Part shown: positions 8,853 to 17,224 of the stretch, one piece after another
Numbering within the stretch: the stretch's first letter is position 1
Layout: every line of letters begins with the position of its first letter
Source: Sciscionella marina DSM 45152
Lineage (GTDB): Bacteria > Actinomycetota > Actinomycetes > Mycobacteriales > Pseudonocardiaceae
Direction: 5' to 3'
DNA length: 64,000 bases
Assembly (NCBI RefSeq): GCF_000379465.1
Contig: NZ_KB905380.1
Location: 1,054,001 to 1,118,000, forward strand
Notes under the pieces: model-generated
The model's database searches: none
What the model was told of the DNA's origin: nothing
What the model saw: the letters and a program-made list of their open reading frames with translations, nothing else
Translations under genes and position numbers: made by a program

Positions 8853-10171
8853 ACCGCCCGCCACCGGGATCCCCGCCACAACAGGAATCCGCCTCCGGCG
8901 AGTACGGCGACAAGCACCGCCGCGGCGTAGGCCGTCCCGGTGAACGGCCGGGTGAGCAGCGCGCTCGCGGCGGCGAGCCAGACCGCGGAGCCGAGGTTGA
9001 ACACGGTCTCCTGCAGCGCGCCGATCTCCCCCGACCGCGCGAGCTCGGCGTGCCCGAGCACGGTGTCCGTGCACACCGACATCACCGTGCCCGCGCCGAA
9101 TCCGAGCAGCACCAGCGCCGGATAGTTGCCCGCCGCCCCGGCAAGGCCGAACAGCAGCAGCCCGCACACCAGCAGCGCGAGGGCAAATCCGGTCACCGTC
9201 CGCTGTCCCCAGCGCCGGACGAGAAGCGGGGCGAGCGCGGAACCGAGTGCGTTGGCCAGCGCGGCGGGAACGAGCCCGAAGCCGGCCGTCTGCGGATCCA
9301 TCCCGCCGCGCTGCCACTGTTGCGCGACAAGGAGGAGAAAGGCCAGGTAGCTGCCGAAGGACAGGACGATGAACAACATCGACGCACCGAACGCGCCACT
9401 GGCGAACACCTGCAACCGCACCAGCGGAACTCGCGCTTTCCGTTGCCGCACAAGGAAAGCCGCGATTCCGAGCAGCACGATCAGCAGCAGTGCGGCGGTC
9501 AGCGGCCACCGGTTCGCGGTGACGTGGTTGAGCGTGTACAGCAGCAGCCCGAGCACCCCGATGGACAGCAGCGAACCGGGCACATCCCAGCTCCGATGCG
9601 CCGCCGGGGGCACGCGGATGATCAGCACCGCGCCGAACACCGCGGCCAGCGCCACGATCGGCACGTTGATCAGGAAGGCCGAGCGCCAGCCGAACTGCTC
9701 GATCAGCACCCCGCCGAGCACCGGCCCGCAAGCCGCGCCGAGGCTGGAACTGGCCGTCCACAGCCCGACCGCGGTACCGCGTTTCGCCGGATCGGGAAAG
9801 CTCGCGCGCAGAATGGCCACCGTGGAGGCCAGCAGCAAGGCCTCGCCGATCCCCTGGCCGAACCGGGCCGCCACGAGCAGCGCGGCGGAACCGGCGAACA
9901 CGGCGAGCAACGAAGAGAGCCCGAACAGCACCAAACCGCTCAACCACAAGCGTTTGCGGTCCACCCGGTCGGCGAGAGCGCCGACGGTGAGCAGCAGCGC
10001 GGCCACCGTCATCGGATAACTGTCCAGGATCCAGCCGCGCGTGCTCGGCGTGACCACGAGATCCGCCTCGATGGCCGGCAGCGCGAGGTTGAGCACGGTG
10101 AAGTCGACGGCACCGACGAACAGGGTCACGCACAGCACGGCGAGCGTCAGCCAGGAATGACGGGTGGACAT
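8759..10171 (-). CDS. MFS drug transporter, DHA2 (EmrB/QacA) type
   Basis: A 470-residue integral membrane protein with about 14 hydrophobic segments. The first helix contains VGAVDFTVLNLALPAIEADL, the DHA2 motif with a membrane-embedded Asp, and motif A follows as GALADRVDRKRLWLSG. Such proteins export drugs or metabolites by proton antiport. ATG 10171 (MSTRHSW) is chosen as start. The last 40 or so residues are Ser/Arg-rich and are read from DNA antisense to the end of the PucR gene (94-bp overlap), so the tail is probably not a conserved domain. It is divergent from an HxlR-type regulator, which is the likely controller. Confidence 0.87.
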   Translation of the reverse strand: MSTRHSWLTLAVLCVTLFVGAVDFTVLNLALPAIEADLVVTPSTRGWILDSYPMTVAALLLTVGALADRVDRKRLWLSGLVLFGLSSLLAVFAGSAALLVAARFGQGIGEALLLASTVAILRASFPDPAKRGTAVGLWTASSSLGAACGPVLGGVLIEQFGWRSAFLINVPIVALAAVFGAVLIIRVPPAAHRSWDVPGSLLSIGVLGLLLYTLNHVTANRWPLTAALLLIVLLGIAAFLVRQRKARVPLVRLQVFASGAFGASMLFIVLSFGSYLAFLLLVAQQWQRGGMDPQTAGFGLVPAALANALGSALAPLLVRRWGQRTVTGFALALLVCGLLLFGLAGAAGNYPALVLLGFGAGTVMSVCTDTVLGHAELARSGEIGALQETVFNLGSAVWLAAASALLTRPFTGTAYAAAVLVAVLAGGGFLLWRGSRWRAVQRRRSCSQATSLASASSSRSPNSCSARRSR

Positions 10172-10219
10172 GTCCCGAAGATCGCGGGCCGCGGCGGGGA
10201 ATACAAGTACGGTCAATCT

Positions 10220-10233
10220 TGTCACCGGTGACA
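10220..10233. promoter_or_regulatory. 14-bp perfect palindrome between MFS and HxlR genes
   Basis: TGTCACC-GGTGACA is a perfect inverted repeat in the 88-bp gap between the divergent MFS transporter and HxlR regulator. It is centred 33 bp upstream of the regulator start and 55 bp from the transporter start. HxlR proteins are dimeric winged-helix factors that often bind between themselves and a divergent target, so this is the natural operator candidate. Confidence 0.5.
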
Positions 10234-10259
10234 GAACCGTCACCACCGGAAGGATCCTC

Positions 10260-10612
10260 ATGGCGCGCGAACCGATCGCCGAACTGGGCCCGTACTGCGC
10301 GATCGAGGCCGCGATGTCGGTTCTCCGCGGGAAATGGAAGATGGTGATCGTCGAGTACCTGTTACGGGGAACACACCGGTTCGGTGAGCTGGGCAGGCGG
10401 CTGCCCGGGATCACCCAGCGCGGACTGGCCAGGGCGCTGCGCGAGCTCGAGGAGGACGGCATCGTGCTGCGCACCGACTACCGGGAGAACCCGCCCCGGG
10501 TGGAGTACTCGCTGACCGAGGCGGGACAGCGGCTGGCCCCGCGGCCGCGCGGCTGCAGGAATGGGGCCGCCGGTACCGGGAGCTGGTCACCGCGCAGGTC
10601 CAGGCTCAGTGA
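10260..10612 (+). pseudogene. HxlR-family transcriptional regulator, frameshifted near its 3' end
   Basis: From ATG 10260 the frame encodes a typical HxlR winged helix: CAIEAAMSVLRGKWKMVIVEYLL, FGELGRRLPGITQRGLARALRELEEDGIV, and VEYSLTEAGQRLAP. After about 10540 the open frame becomes meaningless and runs on antisense through the next genes. In the -1 frame the expected tail LQEWGRRYRELVTAQVQAQ follows and stops at TGA 10610-10612, 1 bp before the convergent gene. Restoring one base in the GC run at about 10537-10546 yields a normal 117-residue HxlR protein. A TTA codon is at 10362-10364. This is either a real loss of function or a sequencing deletion. Confidence 0.8.
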
Positions 10613-10613
10613 C

Positions 10614-11354
10614 TCAGCGCATGAACACCCCGCCGTTGATGTCCATCGTGGCACCAGTGACATAGCCCGCGTCGGGGCCGCACAGATAACCGACGAGCCC
10701 GGCCACCTCCCCGGCCTGTCCGAAGCGGCCGACCGGAATCGACTCGACCGCCTTGTCCAACTGACTCTGCGGCATGTCCGCCATGACGGGGGTGTGCACC
10801 GCGGCCGGGGCGACCGCGTTCACGGTGACCCCGGATGCGGCGAGCTCGCGCGCGAATATCTTGGTGAGCACGATGATCCCGGCCTTGGAGGAGGCGTAGT
10901 GCGCCCCCGCGACGAGCCCGCCCTGCTGCCCGGCGAGCGAGGTCAGGTTCACCACCCGGCCCCAGCCGCGCTCGGCCATGGCCGGGGCCAGTTCCCTGGT
11001 CAGCAGCAGCACGCTGCGCAGATTGGTGGCCAGCACGTCGTCCCATTCGTCGAGTTCGATGTCCCACACCGATTTCGGCACGGTCCGCCCGGCGTTGTTG
11101 ACGAGCACATCGGGGCTGCCGAGCCGTTCACGCACCTGCTCGAGCGCGGCGCGCACGGCCTCCGGTTCGCGCACATCCGCGGCGACCCCGATCGCGGTCC
11201 GCCCCTGCGGATCGAGCCGGGCCGCGACCTCACTCGCGGCGGCGGGGTCGATATCGAGCAGGGCCACCCGGAACCCGTCCGCGTGCAGGCGTTCGGCGAC
11301 CGCGGCCCCGATGCCCTGACCGGCCCCGGTCACCAGCGCGATCTCTTGTCCCAC
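10614..11354 (-). CDS. SDR-family oxidoreductase (iifB/iacE-like position)
   Basis: A classical short-chain dehydrogenase of 246 residues: cofactor motif TGAGQGIG near the N-terminus, structural NNAG, catalytic Ser/Tyr/Lys as TSLAGQ...YASSK, and a C-terminal GATMDINGG typical of FabG-like enzymes. It starts at GTG 11354. It is the last gene of a four-gene operon with a flavin reductase, an acyl-CoA-dehydrogenase-like monooxygenase and a small protein. In the known indole (iif) and indoleacetate (iac) clusters, an SDR oxidises the hydroxylated indoline intermediate. That role is inferred from gene content here, not from diagnostic residues. Confidence 0.88.
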   Translation of the reverse strand: MGQEIALVTGAGQGIGAAVAERLHADGFRVALLDIDPAAASEVAARLDPQGRTAIGVAADVREPEAVRAALEQVRERLGSPDVLVNNAGRTVPKSVWDIELDEWDDVLATNLRSVLLLTRELAPAMAERGWGRVVNLTSLAGQQGGLVAGAHYASSKAGIIVLTKIFARELAASGVTVNAVAPAAVHTPVMADMPQSQLDKAVESIPVGRFGQAGEVAGLVGYLCGPDAGYVTGATMDINGGVFMR

Positions 11355-11363
11355 TGGGTACTC

Positions 11364-11738
11364 CTATTCGTTCCCGAAGAACAGCGCCCTGCCGAGCCGG
11401 GCCTCGATGGTGAAGTACTTCCACAGCCGGGCCTCGCCGACCCGGTGCTCGCGCAGGATCGAGCAGATCCGGGTGACCGTCTCGTAGTCGGGTACATCGG
11501 CGAGGATGTAGGCGGTCCAGGGGAATCGGGTGGACGGTCCGACCATGGTCTCGTCATCGTCCATGGTGCCGAGCACCCGGACCCCGAACCGTCCGGCGAG
11601 ATCGGCGAACCCGTTCCGGGATTCCTCGATGACCGCGGCGCGTTCCTCCTCCCCGGCCGCGAAGAACGGATCGCGCACCCCGATGCAGAACAGGGTGCGG
11701 ATCGCATCCCGCCCGCCCGAGCGGTAGTCCTCAGTCAT
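11364..11738 (-). CDS. Small protein of the indole/indoleacetate-oxidation type (IacB/IifA-like)
   Basis: A 124-residue soluble protein beginning MTEDYRSGG. It has the blocks VRVLGTMDDDETMVGPST, WTAYILADVPDYETV, and near the C-terminus LWKYFTIEARLGRALFF. From memory these resemble the small, cofactor-free proteins that accompany IacA/IifC-type monooxygenases; in the iif pathway the small protein is reported to oxygenate 3-hydroxyindolin-2-one to anthranilate. The family assignment rests on these blocks and on the neighbours and needs a profile search. The start ATG 11738 overlaps the upstream monooxygenase stop by 8 bp. Confidence 0.75.
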   Translation of the reverse strand: MTEDYRSGGRDAIRTLFCIGVRDPFFAAGEEERAAVIEESRNGFADLAGRFGVRVLGTMDDDETMVGPSTRFPWTAYILADVPDYETVTRICSILREHRVGEARLWKYFTIEARLGRALFFGNE

Positions 11739-12963
11739 GTGCCGTCTCCTTCGCTTTGCTGTCCGGGCCCGTTTCCTCGGGACCGATCGTCGGCGCCAGT
11801 TCGATGCCGACCGTGGTCGAACCGATGATCTCGCGCGCGGCGTGGTTGGCGAACGGCATGAAGGTGCCCGCCTGCGCATCCCGCCACATCCGCTGGAACG
11901 GCAGCTTACGGACATACGCGGCGCCGCCGACCACTTCCACGAGTTTCTGCATGACCGCGACGGCATTGTTGGTGCACACGTATTTCACCAGCGCGCAGCG
12001 CGCGATCCCCTCCTGGACGTTCAGTTCGGTGAGCAGCGCGCGCGAGTCGACCTCCGCGGCGTGCCGGTAGAGCACCGCTCGGGACTGCTCGATCAGGATC
12101 TCCGTATGTGCCAGGGTGTCCACGATCAGCGGCGCTCCGGCGATCCCGCGCCGGATCGCCTGCCGTTTCGCCCAGTCCAGCGCACCGGCGGCGATCCCGT
12201 TGTACACCGCGCCGAACGCGGGCATCGCCCAGGAGAACACGGTTTCGAGCACCCGCGCGTCCAGGTGCCCGACCGGAAGCGAGTGCACGACCGCCTCGTC
12301 CGGCACGAACAGCTCGGTGAACTCGACGTCGTTGCTCTGCGTGCCGCGCATGCCGAGCATGTCCCAGGTCTGGTGGATGGTCACGGCCGGGTCGTCCAGC
12401 GCGATCCGCATCAGCAGCAGCCGCGGCCCGCCCTCGGCCTCCTCGTACCGGGCCGTCGTGGAACAGTGCGTGGCCACCGCGGTGTTGGTGCCGAAGTTCT
12501 TGCGCCCACTGACCAGGAAACCGCCCTCGGTGCGGCGCGCGGTGGTGCGCGCGTCGGTCATCAGGTTCGGGCTGCCGATCTCGCTGGTCACTGCGGCCCA
12601 GACGAGTTTGTCCTCGGCCGCCTGGGTGAGAAAGCCCGCGAGCCGGGGATCCTTTGTCCTGCGCCAGATCGACGACCACTGGCCGAGTGGGGAAAGATGC
12701 ATGTTCACCGCGAGCGCGGTCGCCCCGTCGCCCATCGCCAGCCGCTCGATCACCGGGATCAGTTCCGCCTGGGTCGCCCCGGATCCGCCGAGTTCGGTGG
12801 GCAGGGTCAGCCGCAGCAGCCCGGCATTGCGCATATCGGTGTAGTTCTCGTACGGGAAGGTGTTCTGCTCATCGTGCTCGGCGGCGCGCTCGGCGAACAC
12901 ATCCGCGAGGCGCCCGGCGAGCTCCACGAACTCCCGCTGCCGTTCGGTATAGCACTGTTTCAT
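11731..12963 (-). CDS. Acyl-CoA-dehydrogenase-like flavin monooxygenase (IacA/IifC-like)
   Basis: The 410-residue protein has the acyl-CoA dehydrogenase fold: an N-terminal helical domain with LPTELGGSGATQAELIPVIERLA, a middle domain with AAVTSEIGSPNLMTDARTTARRTEGGFLVSGRKNFGTN, and a C-terminal domain with WRDAQAGTFMPFANHAAREIIG. Group D flavin monooxygenases such as IacA, IifC and HpaB-type relatives share this fold and take reduced flavin from a partner reductase. That partner is the next gene upstream, with a 4-bp overlap. This pairing argues for a monooxygenase rather than a CoA-ester dehydrogenase. Start ATG 12963. Confidence 0.85.
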   Translation of the reverse strand: MKQCYTERQREFVELAGRLADVFAERAAEHDEQNTFPYENYTDMRNAGLLRLTLPTELGGSGATQAELIPVIERLAMGDGATALAVNMHLSPLGQWSSIWRRTKDPRLAGFLTQAAEDKLVWAAVTSEIGSPNLMTDARTTARRTEGGFLVSGRKNFGTNTAVATHCSTTARYEEAEGGPRLLLMRIALDDPAVTIHQTWDMLGMRGTQSNDVEFTELFVPDEAVVHSLPVGHLDARVLETVFSWAMPAFGAVYNGIAAGALDWAKRQAIRRGIAGAPLIVDTLAHTEILIEQSRAVLYRHAAEVDSRALLTELNVQEGIARCALVKYVCTNNAVAVMQKLVEVVGGAAYVRKLPFQRMWRDAQAGTFMPFANHAAREIIGSTTVGIELAPTIGPEETGPDSKAKETAHD

Positions 12964-13466
12964 GCCGGCCTTCCAATCTCCGGGTGGTGTCGCCCGTAAC
13001 CGCGGTCGCGGTAGGTCAGTCCCTCGGTCTCGCCCGCCCGTGCGGCCCGCACCCGGCCGAACAGCACCAGATGCGTCCCCACGAGCACCGAATCGCTCAG
13101 CGCGCAGTCGAACACGGCCGCGCCGTCCGTGCGCACCGGAGCGCCGGTGCACAGGGTCCGCCACGCATCGTCGAACACGTACCGTCGCCCGATGGGTTCG
13201 CCGCCCGCGAAGATCCGGGACAGCGCGCGCTGCTCCGGGGCGAGCACGTTCACCGCGAAGCAACCGTTGGCCAGCACGGCCTCCGCGATCGCGGTGCGCC
13301 GGTAGAGGCAGGCGAGCATGGTCGGCGGATCGGCGGTCACCGAGGTCGCCGCGCTGACCGTCTGCCCGAACCGGCCCGCCAGTCCCGCGGTGGTCACCAC
13401 GGTCACCGCGGCGGCCGTACAGGCCATCGCCTCGATGTAGTCGGCTCGCAGTTCACTCGTGTCCAC
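12960..13466 (-). CDS. Flavin reductase (NADH-dependent, HpaC/IacG/IifD-like)
   Basis: A 168-residue flavin_reduct-domain protein: MACTAAAVTVVTTAG, FGQTVSAATSVTADPPTMLACLYRRTAI, and CFAVNVLAPEQRALSRIFAGG are the usual flavin-binding blocks, and the length fits the family. It supplies reduced FMN or FAD to the monooxygenase whose gene it overlaps by 4 bp. The start is GTG 13466 (VDTSELRADYIEAM); the frame is open upstream but that would enter the LysR operator. It is the first gene of the operon and divergent from the LysR regulator. Confidence 0.88.
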   Translation of the reverse strand: MDTSELRADYIEAMACTAAAVTVVTTAGLAGRFGQTVSAATSVTADPPTMLACLYRRTAIAEAVLANGCFAVNVLAPEQRALSRIFAGGEPIGRRYVFDDAWRTLCTGAPVRTDGAAVFDCALSDSVLVGTHLVLFGRVRAARAGETEGLTYRDRGYGRHHPEIGRPA

Positions 13467-13549
13467 CGGATACCTCGCCGTCGAAGTCGTCGCCTGCAGG
13501 ATTCTGGCGAACCGGTGAACCGGCCGACAATCGAAGTTTCTCGCTACTG

Positions 13550-13570
13550 TGTATCGCATCGTTCGATACA
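13550..13570. promoter_or_regulatory. LysR-type binding site (inverted repeat with 7-bp arms)
   Basis: TGTATCG, a 7-nt spacer, then CGATACA form a perfect dyad at 13550-13570. It has the T-N11-A core typical of LysR-type boxes. It touches the AGGAGG ribosome-binding site (13571-13576) of the LysR gene and lies 84 bp upstream of the divergent operon start, so it can serve autoregulation and operon control. Confidence 0.65.
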
Positions 13571-13583
13571 AGGAGGTCGGAAC

Positions 13584-14486
13584 GTGTTCCAGCGGGCCGA
13601 ATTCACCCTCGCCCAATGGCAGTGCTTCGTCGCCGCCGCGGAGACCGGGAGCATCTCGGCGGCCGCCGGGGAGCTGCACATGTCCCAGTCCGCGCTCTCC
13701 TCGGCCATCCAGCGCCTGGAGAAACAGCTGGGCACCGCGCTGTTCATCCGCCATCACGCGCGCGGGATCACACTGAGCTCAGCGGGCGAGCAGCTGCTGG
13801 ACAAGGCACGGAACCTGTTACGGGACGCCGCGGAGCTGGCCGATGCCGGGCGGAATCTGCGGCACGGGGTGAACGGTGAACTGCGGATCGGCTGTTTCGT
13901 CACCCTTGCCCCGTTCTATGTTCCGCCGGTGCTGACCGGCCTGCGGGAGCGGCATCCAGAACTGCGGGTGGATGTGCTCGAATCGGACGGTGCCGGGCTC
14001 GCCGCGGCCCTGCGTTCCGCGCGCTGCGATATCGCGCTCGGGTACGGACTCGAGGTGCCCGAGGACATCCGGTTCCGGCATCTGCTCTCGGTGCGCCCCT
14101 ACGCGCTCGTCGCCACCCGGCACCCGGCCGCCGGATCGGATTCGGCGAGCCTGCGCGAACTGGCGCGCACCCCGATGGTGCTGCTCGATCTGCCCGAGAC
14201 CGGGCGGTTCATCCTCGGCATGCTCGAACACGCCGGGGTACCGATTCCGGAGATCGTGCGCACCACGAACTTCGAGACCATGCGCGGGCTCGTCGCCTCG
14301 ACCGGCGGATTCGCGATCCTCAACCAGCGCACCCGGCCCGCGGAAGGGTCACGCGCGGTGCACATCACCGACGCCGAACCGGTCTCGATCGGCATGCTGT
14401 ACGCGGGCGGGGTGCCCGCCAACCGGCGGATGGCCGCGTTCACCGAACAGTGCCGCAAGGTGGCCGGGGAGCTACGGTCCGGGTGA
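13584..14486 (+). CDS. LysR-family transcriptional regulator
   Basis: A 300-residue LysR protein. The N-terminal winged helix reads FVAAAETGSISAAAGELHMSQSALSSAIQRLEKQLGT..., followed by a periplasmic-binding-type effector domain with DIALGYGLEVPEDIRFRHLL. The start is GTG 13584, set by the strong ribosome-binding site AGGAGG 7 nt upstream. It is divergent from the iif/iac-like operon and most likely its activator, with the aromatic substrate or an intermediate as co-inducer (inference). A TTA codon is at 13818-13820. The secreted amidase gene follows after 57 bp on the same strand. Confidence 0.92.
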   Translation: MFQRAEFTLAQWQCFVAAAETGSISAAAGELHMSQSALSSAIQRLEKQLGTALFIRHHARGITLSSAGEQLLDKARNLLRDAAELADAGRNLRHGVNGELRIGCFVTLAPFYVPPVLTGLRERHPELRVDVLESDGAGLAAALRSARCDIALGYGLEVPEDIRFRHLLSVRPYALVATRHPAAGSDSASLRELARTPMVLLDLPETGRFILGMLEHAGVPIPEIVRTTNFETMRGLVASTGGFAILNQRTRPAEGSRAVHITDAEPVSIGMLYAGGVPANRRMAAFTEQCRKVAGELRSG

Positions 14487-14543
14487 TCCGGTACCACCGA
14501 ACGGGTCTTGCCCGCTCGGCGACCGCACAGTTGGATGACATCC

Positions 14544-16094
14544 ATGCGCATCGCCCTGGCACTCGCCGCCCTGCTCGCCGCTGGTTCACTCACCTCGATC
14601 GGCCCGGCGCACAGCGAACCGCTCGGCGTGCACCTGGACACGGTGACCATCCCGCAGCTGCAGCAGCGGATGGCGCACGGCTCGCTGACCTCGTCCGCGC
14701 TCACCGCGGCCTACCTGGAGCGGATCCGAATCGTGGACCCGAAGGTGCATGCCGTACTGCGCCTCGATCCCACCGCGATGGCCCAGGCCGCGGCCAGCGA
14801 CGCACGGCACCGCGCGGGAGCCGAGATCGGGCCACTGGACGGGATCCCGGTGCTCGTCAAGGACAATGTGGACACCCGCGACCTGCCGACCACGGCGGGA
14901 TCACTCGCGCTTTCCGGACAGCCGCCCGCGAAGGACGCGGTGCTGATGGCCAAGCTGCGGGCGGCGGGCGCGATCCTGCTCGGCAAGGCGAACCTCTCGG
15001 AATGGGCCAATTTCCGCGCCGACAAGCCGACCTCGGGCTGGTCCGCGGTCGGCGGTCAGACCAACAATCCTTATGTACTCGACCGGAATCCCTGCGGTTC
15101 CTCCGCGGGTTCGGCCGCCGGACTCGCTGCCTCGCTCGCCCAGGTCGCGATCGGCAGCGAAACGGACGGATCGATCGTGTGCCCCGCGGGGATGAACGGC
15201 GTCGTCGGGCTGAAACCGAGCCTCGGCCTGGTCAGCCGCACCGGAGTGGTGCCGATCTCAGCCGAGCAGGACACCGCGGGACCGATGGCGCGCAACGTCG
15301 CCGATGTGGCGATCACCCTCTCGGTACTGCAGGGCCGCGATCCCGCCGATCCGGCGACCGCAGACTATCCGGCGGGCCAGCCGAGCGACTACGCCGCCCT
15401 GCTGGACCCGAATGCCTTGCGCGGCAAGCGAATCGGCCTGTGGCGGCTGCCCGAGCTCGGCCCCGAGGTGGACGCCGTGCTGCGGCGCGCCGCCGGGAAA
15501 CTCGAAGCCGCGGGCGCCACGGTGGTCGAGGTCGGGCCACCCTACCAGGACCGCATCGCCGAACTCGAGATTCCCGCGCTGTTGAGCGAATTCCACCGGG
15601 ACATCGACGCCTACCTGAAGACCAGGAAGGCCGGTCCGCGCGACCTCGCGGACCTGATCGAGTTCAACCGAACACATCCGGCCGAACAGACCTGTTTCGC
15701 GGGCCAGGAACTGTTCGAGCGGGCACTCGCCGCGCCGCCGACCACGGACCCCGGCTACCGCGCCCATCGGGAGGAGCTGCGCGAGCTCTCCCGGCGCTCC
15801 ATCGACGAAACCATGCGCGATCATCGGCTGGACGCGATCGCCGCGCCTACCAACCCGCCCGCGTGGACAACCGACTGCCGGCGAGGCGACAACGACATCG
15901 TCCCGTCCTCCACCCCCGCAGCCGTCGCCGGTTACCCCGCTGTCTCGGTTCCCGCCAGCACCGTCGGCGAACTCCCGGTCGGCATGCTGCTCATGGCCGG
16001 ACACTGGCAGGACGGGCAGCTGCTCTCCCTCGCCGGGGCCGCCGAACGCCACCTGCACGCCTGGCGCGCACCGCGCTTTCTGCCCTCGAGCTGA
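14544..16094 (+). CDS. Secreted amidase (amidase signature family)
   Basis: The 516-residue protein starts with a Sec signal peptide (about residues 1-24, MRIALALAALLAAGSLTSIG, probable cut after AHS). The catalytic Lys-cisSer-Ser triad can be assigned: Lys106 in VLVKDNVDT, Ser186/187 in CGSSAGSAAG, and Ser210 in ETDGSIVCPA. Such enzymes hydrolyse amides outside the membrane; the substrate is unknown, although homologues with signal peptides act on small or peptide amides. ATG 14535 is an alternative start. It converges with the alpha-hydroxy-acid oxidase gene (59-bp gap). Confidence 0.9.
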   Translation: MRIALALAALLAAGSLTSIGPAHSEPLGVHLDTVTIPQLQQRMAHGSLTSSALTAAYLERIRIVDPKVHAVLRLDPTAMAQAAASDARHRAGAEIGPLDGIPVLVKDNVDTRDLPTTAGSLALSGQPPAKDAVLMAKLRAAGAILLGKANLSEWANFRADKPTSGWSAVGGQTNNPYVLDRNPCGSSAGSAAGLAASLAQVAIGSETDGSIVCPAGMNGVVGLKPSLGLVSRTGVVPISAEQDTAGPMARNVADVAITLSVLQGRDPADPATADYPAGQPSDYAALLDPNALRGKRIGLWRLPELGPEVDAVLRRAAGKLEAAGATVVEVGPPYQDRIAELEIPALLSEFHRDIDAYLKTRKAGPRDLADLIEFNRTHPAEQTCFAGQELFERALAAPPTTDPGYRAHREELRELSRRSIDETMRDHRLDAIAAPTNPPAWTTDCRRGDNDIVPSSTPAAVAGYPAVSVPASTVGELPVGMLLMAGHWQDGQLLSLAGAAERHLHAWRAPRFLPSS

Positions 16095-16153
16095 GCACTG
16101 TCGGACAGGGAGAGGCGACTGGCCCACGGGCTGGCCGAATTCACCCCGCCCGA

Positions 16154-17224
16154 TCACACCAGGAGATCCACGTCCAGGGCGGCAAGATCGGGTGCCCCAC
16201 ACAGCGCCATCGTCATCGCCAGTTCATAGCGCAACCTGCGCACGACATGACCGACCCCCTGCGCCCCGGCGAGCACCAGCCCGTGCAGCGCGGGGCGGCC
16301 GAGCAACACCGCGTCCGCGCCGAGGGCAAGCGCTTTCGCAATATCGGCACCCCGGCGCAGTCCCCCATCGACGAGCACCGCGGCACGCCCCCGAACCGCC
16401 TCGGCCACCCTGGGCAGCGCCTCGGCGGTACTGAGCACGGAATCGAGGTTGCGCGCGCCGTGGTTGGACACGATGATCCCGTCCGCACCGGCATCGAGGC
16501 AGCGCAGCGCATCATCGGCCCGCAGGATTCCCTTGACCAGCAACGGAATCCGGGTGCTCGCCCGCAACCCGGCCAAGCGTTCCCAGGTGAACGAGGCATC
16601 CAGGGCGGGCCGGTGAATGCCGTACGGCGAGGACGGCGGGCGCACCGGATACGGCGCGGATTCGGTCAGCGCGAAGGAAAGCCCGTCCGGCAGGCTCACC
16701 CCGTCCCAGCCCTGGCGTTCCCGCGCCCCGGCGACCGGGGTGTCCACGGTCAGCACGATCCCGGCCGCGCCACGCTCGGTGGCCTCTGCGATCAGTTCGC
16801 GGGTGAACCCGTCGTCCGGCGCGGCGTTGTACTGCAGCCACCAGGGACCACTCGCCGCGCGCTGGATCGCGGCCATGCCGGTGGTGCTGTACCCGCTCAG
16901 GCAGAACACCGCGCCCGCATCCCCCGCACCACGGGCGGTGGCCTCCTCGCCGTCCGGATGGAACATCCGATGGCAGGCGGTCGGGCCGATCAGCACCGGA
17001 TGCGGCAGGTCCAGACCGAGCAGCAGAAGCCCGGTGTCCACATCGGATACGTCCGTGCAAACCCTTGGGGCGAAACGGATCCGCCGGAACGCGGCCAGGT
17101 TCTCCCGCAGCGCGTCCTCGGTCCCCGCCCCGGATACCAGATAGTTCCACGCCGCGGGATCGGCCACGCGTTCGGCGAGCCGTTCGATCTCCGCGAGCGG
17201 CAGGCTCTCCAGCTCGGGGCTCAT
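16154..17224 (-). CDS. FMN-dependent alpha-hydroxy-acid oxidase
   Basis: A 356-residue protein of the lactate/glycolate oxidase family. The FMN barrel is complete: GPTACHRMFHPDGE, QYNAAPD, LTVDTPVAGARER, LLVKGI with Lys231, and the active-site block SNHGARNLD with His255 and Arg258 (consensus SNHGGRQLD). It oxidises L-2-hydroxy acids to 2-oxo acids, passing electrons to O2 or to a carrier. The Asn in place of Gln after the Arg, and SGAG with an upstream Trp-Asn where many have Tyr-Tyr, suggest a non-lactate substrate. It overlaps the upstream aldolase gene by 4 bp, so the two act together. Confidence 0.9.
   Translation of the reverse strand: MSPELESLPLAEIERLAERVADPAAWNYLVSGAGTEDALRENLAAFRRIRFAPRVCTDVSDVDTGLLLLGLDLPHPVLIGPTACHRMFHPDGEEATARGAGDAGAVFCLSGYSTTGMAAIQRAASGPWWLQYNAAPDDGFTRELIAEATERGAAGIVLTVDTPVAGARERQGWDGVSLPDGLSFALTESAPYPVRPPSSPYGIHRPALDASFTWERLAGLRASTRIPLLVKGILRADDALRCLDAGADGIIVSNHGARNLDSVLSTAEALPRVAEAVRGRAAVLVDGGLRRGADIAKALALGADAVLLGRPALHGLVLAGAQGVGHVVRRLRYELAMTMALCGAPDLAALDVDLLV

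Noticed and set aside
11731-12963. Acyl-CoA dehydrogenase for fatty acids
   Set aside because: Overlapping flavin reductase gene and the iif/iac-like gene set point to a flavin monooxygenase.
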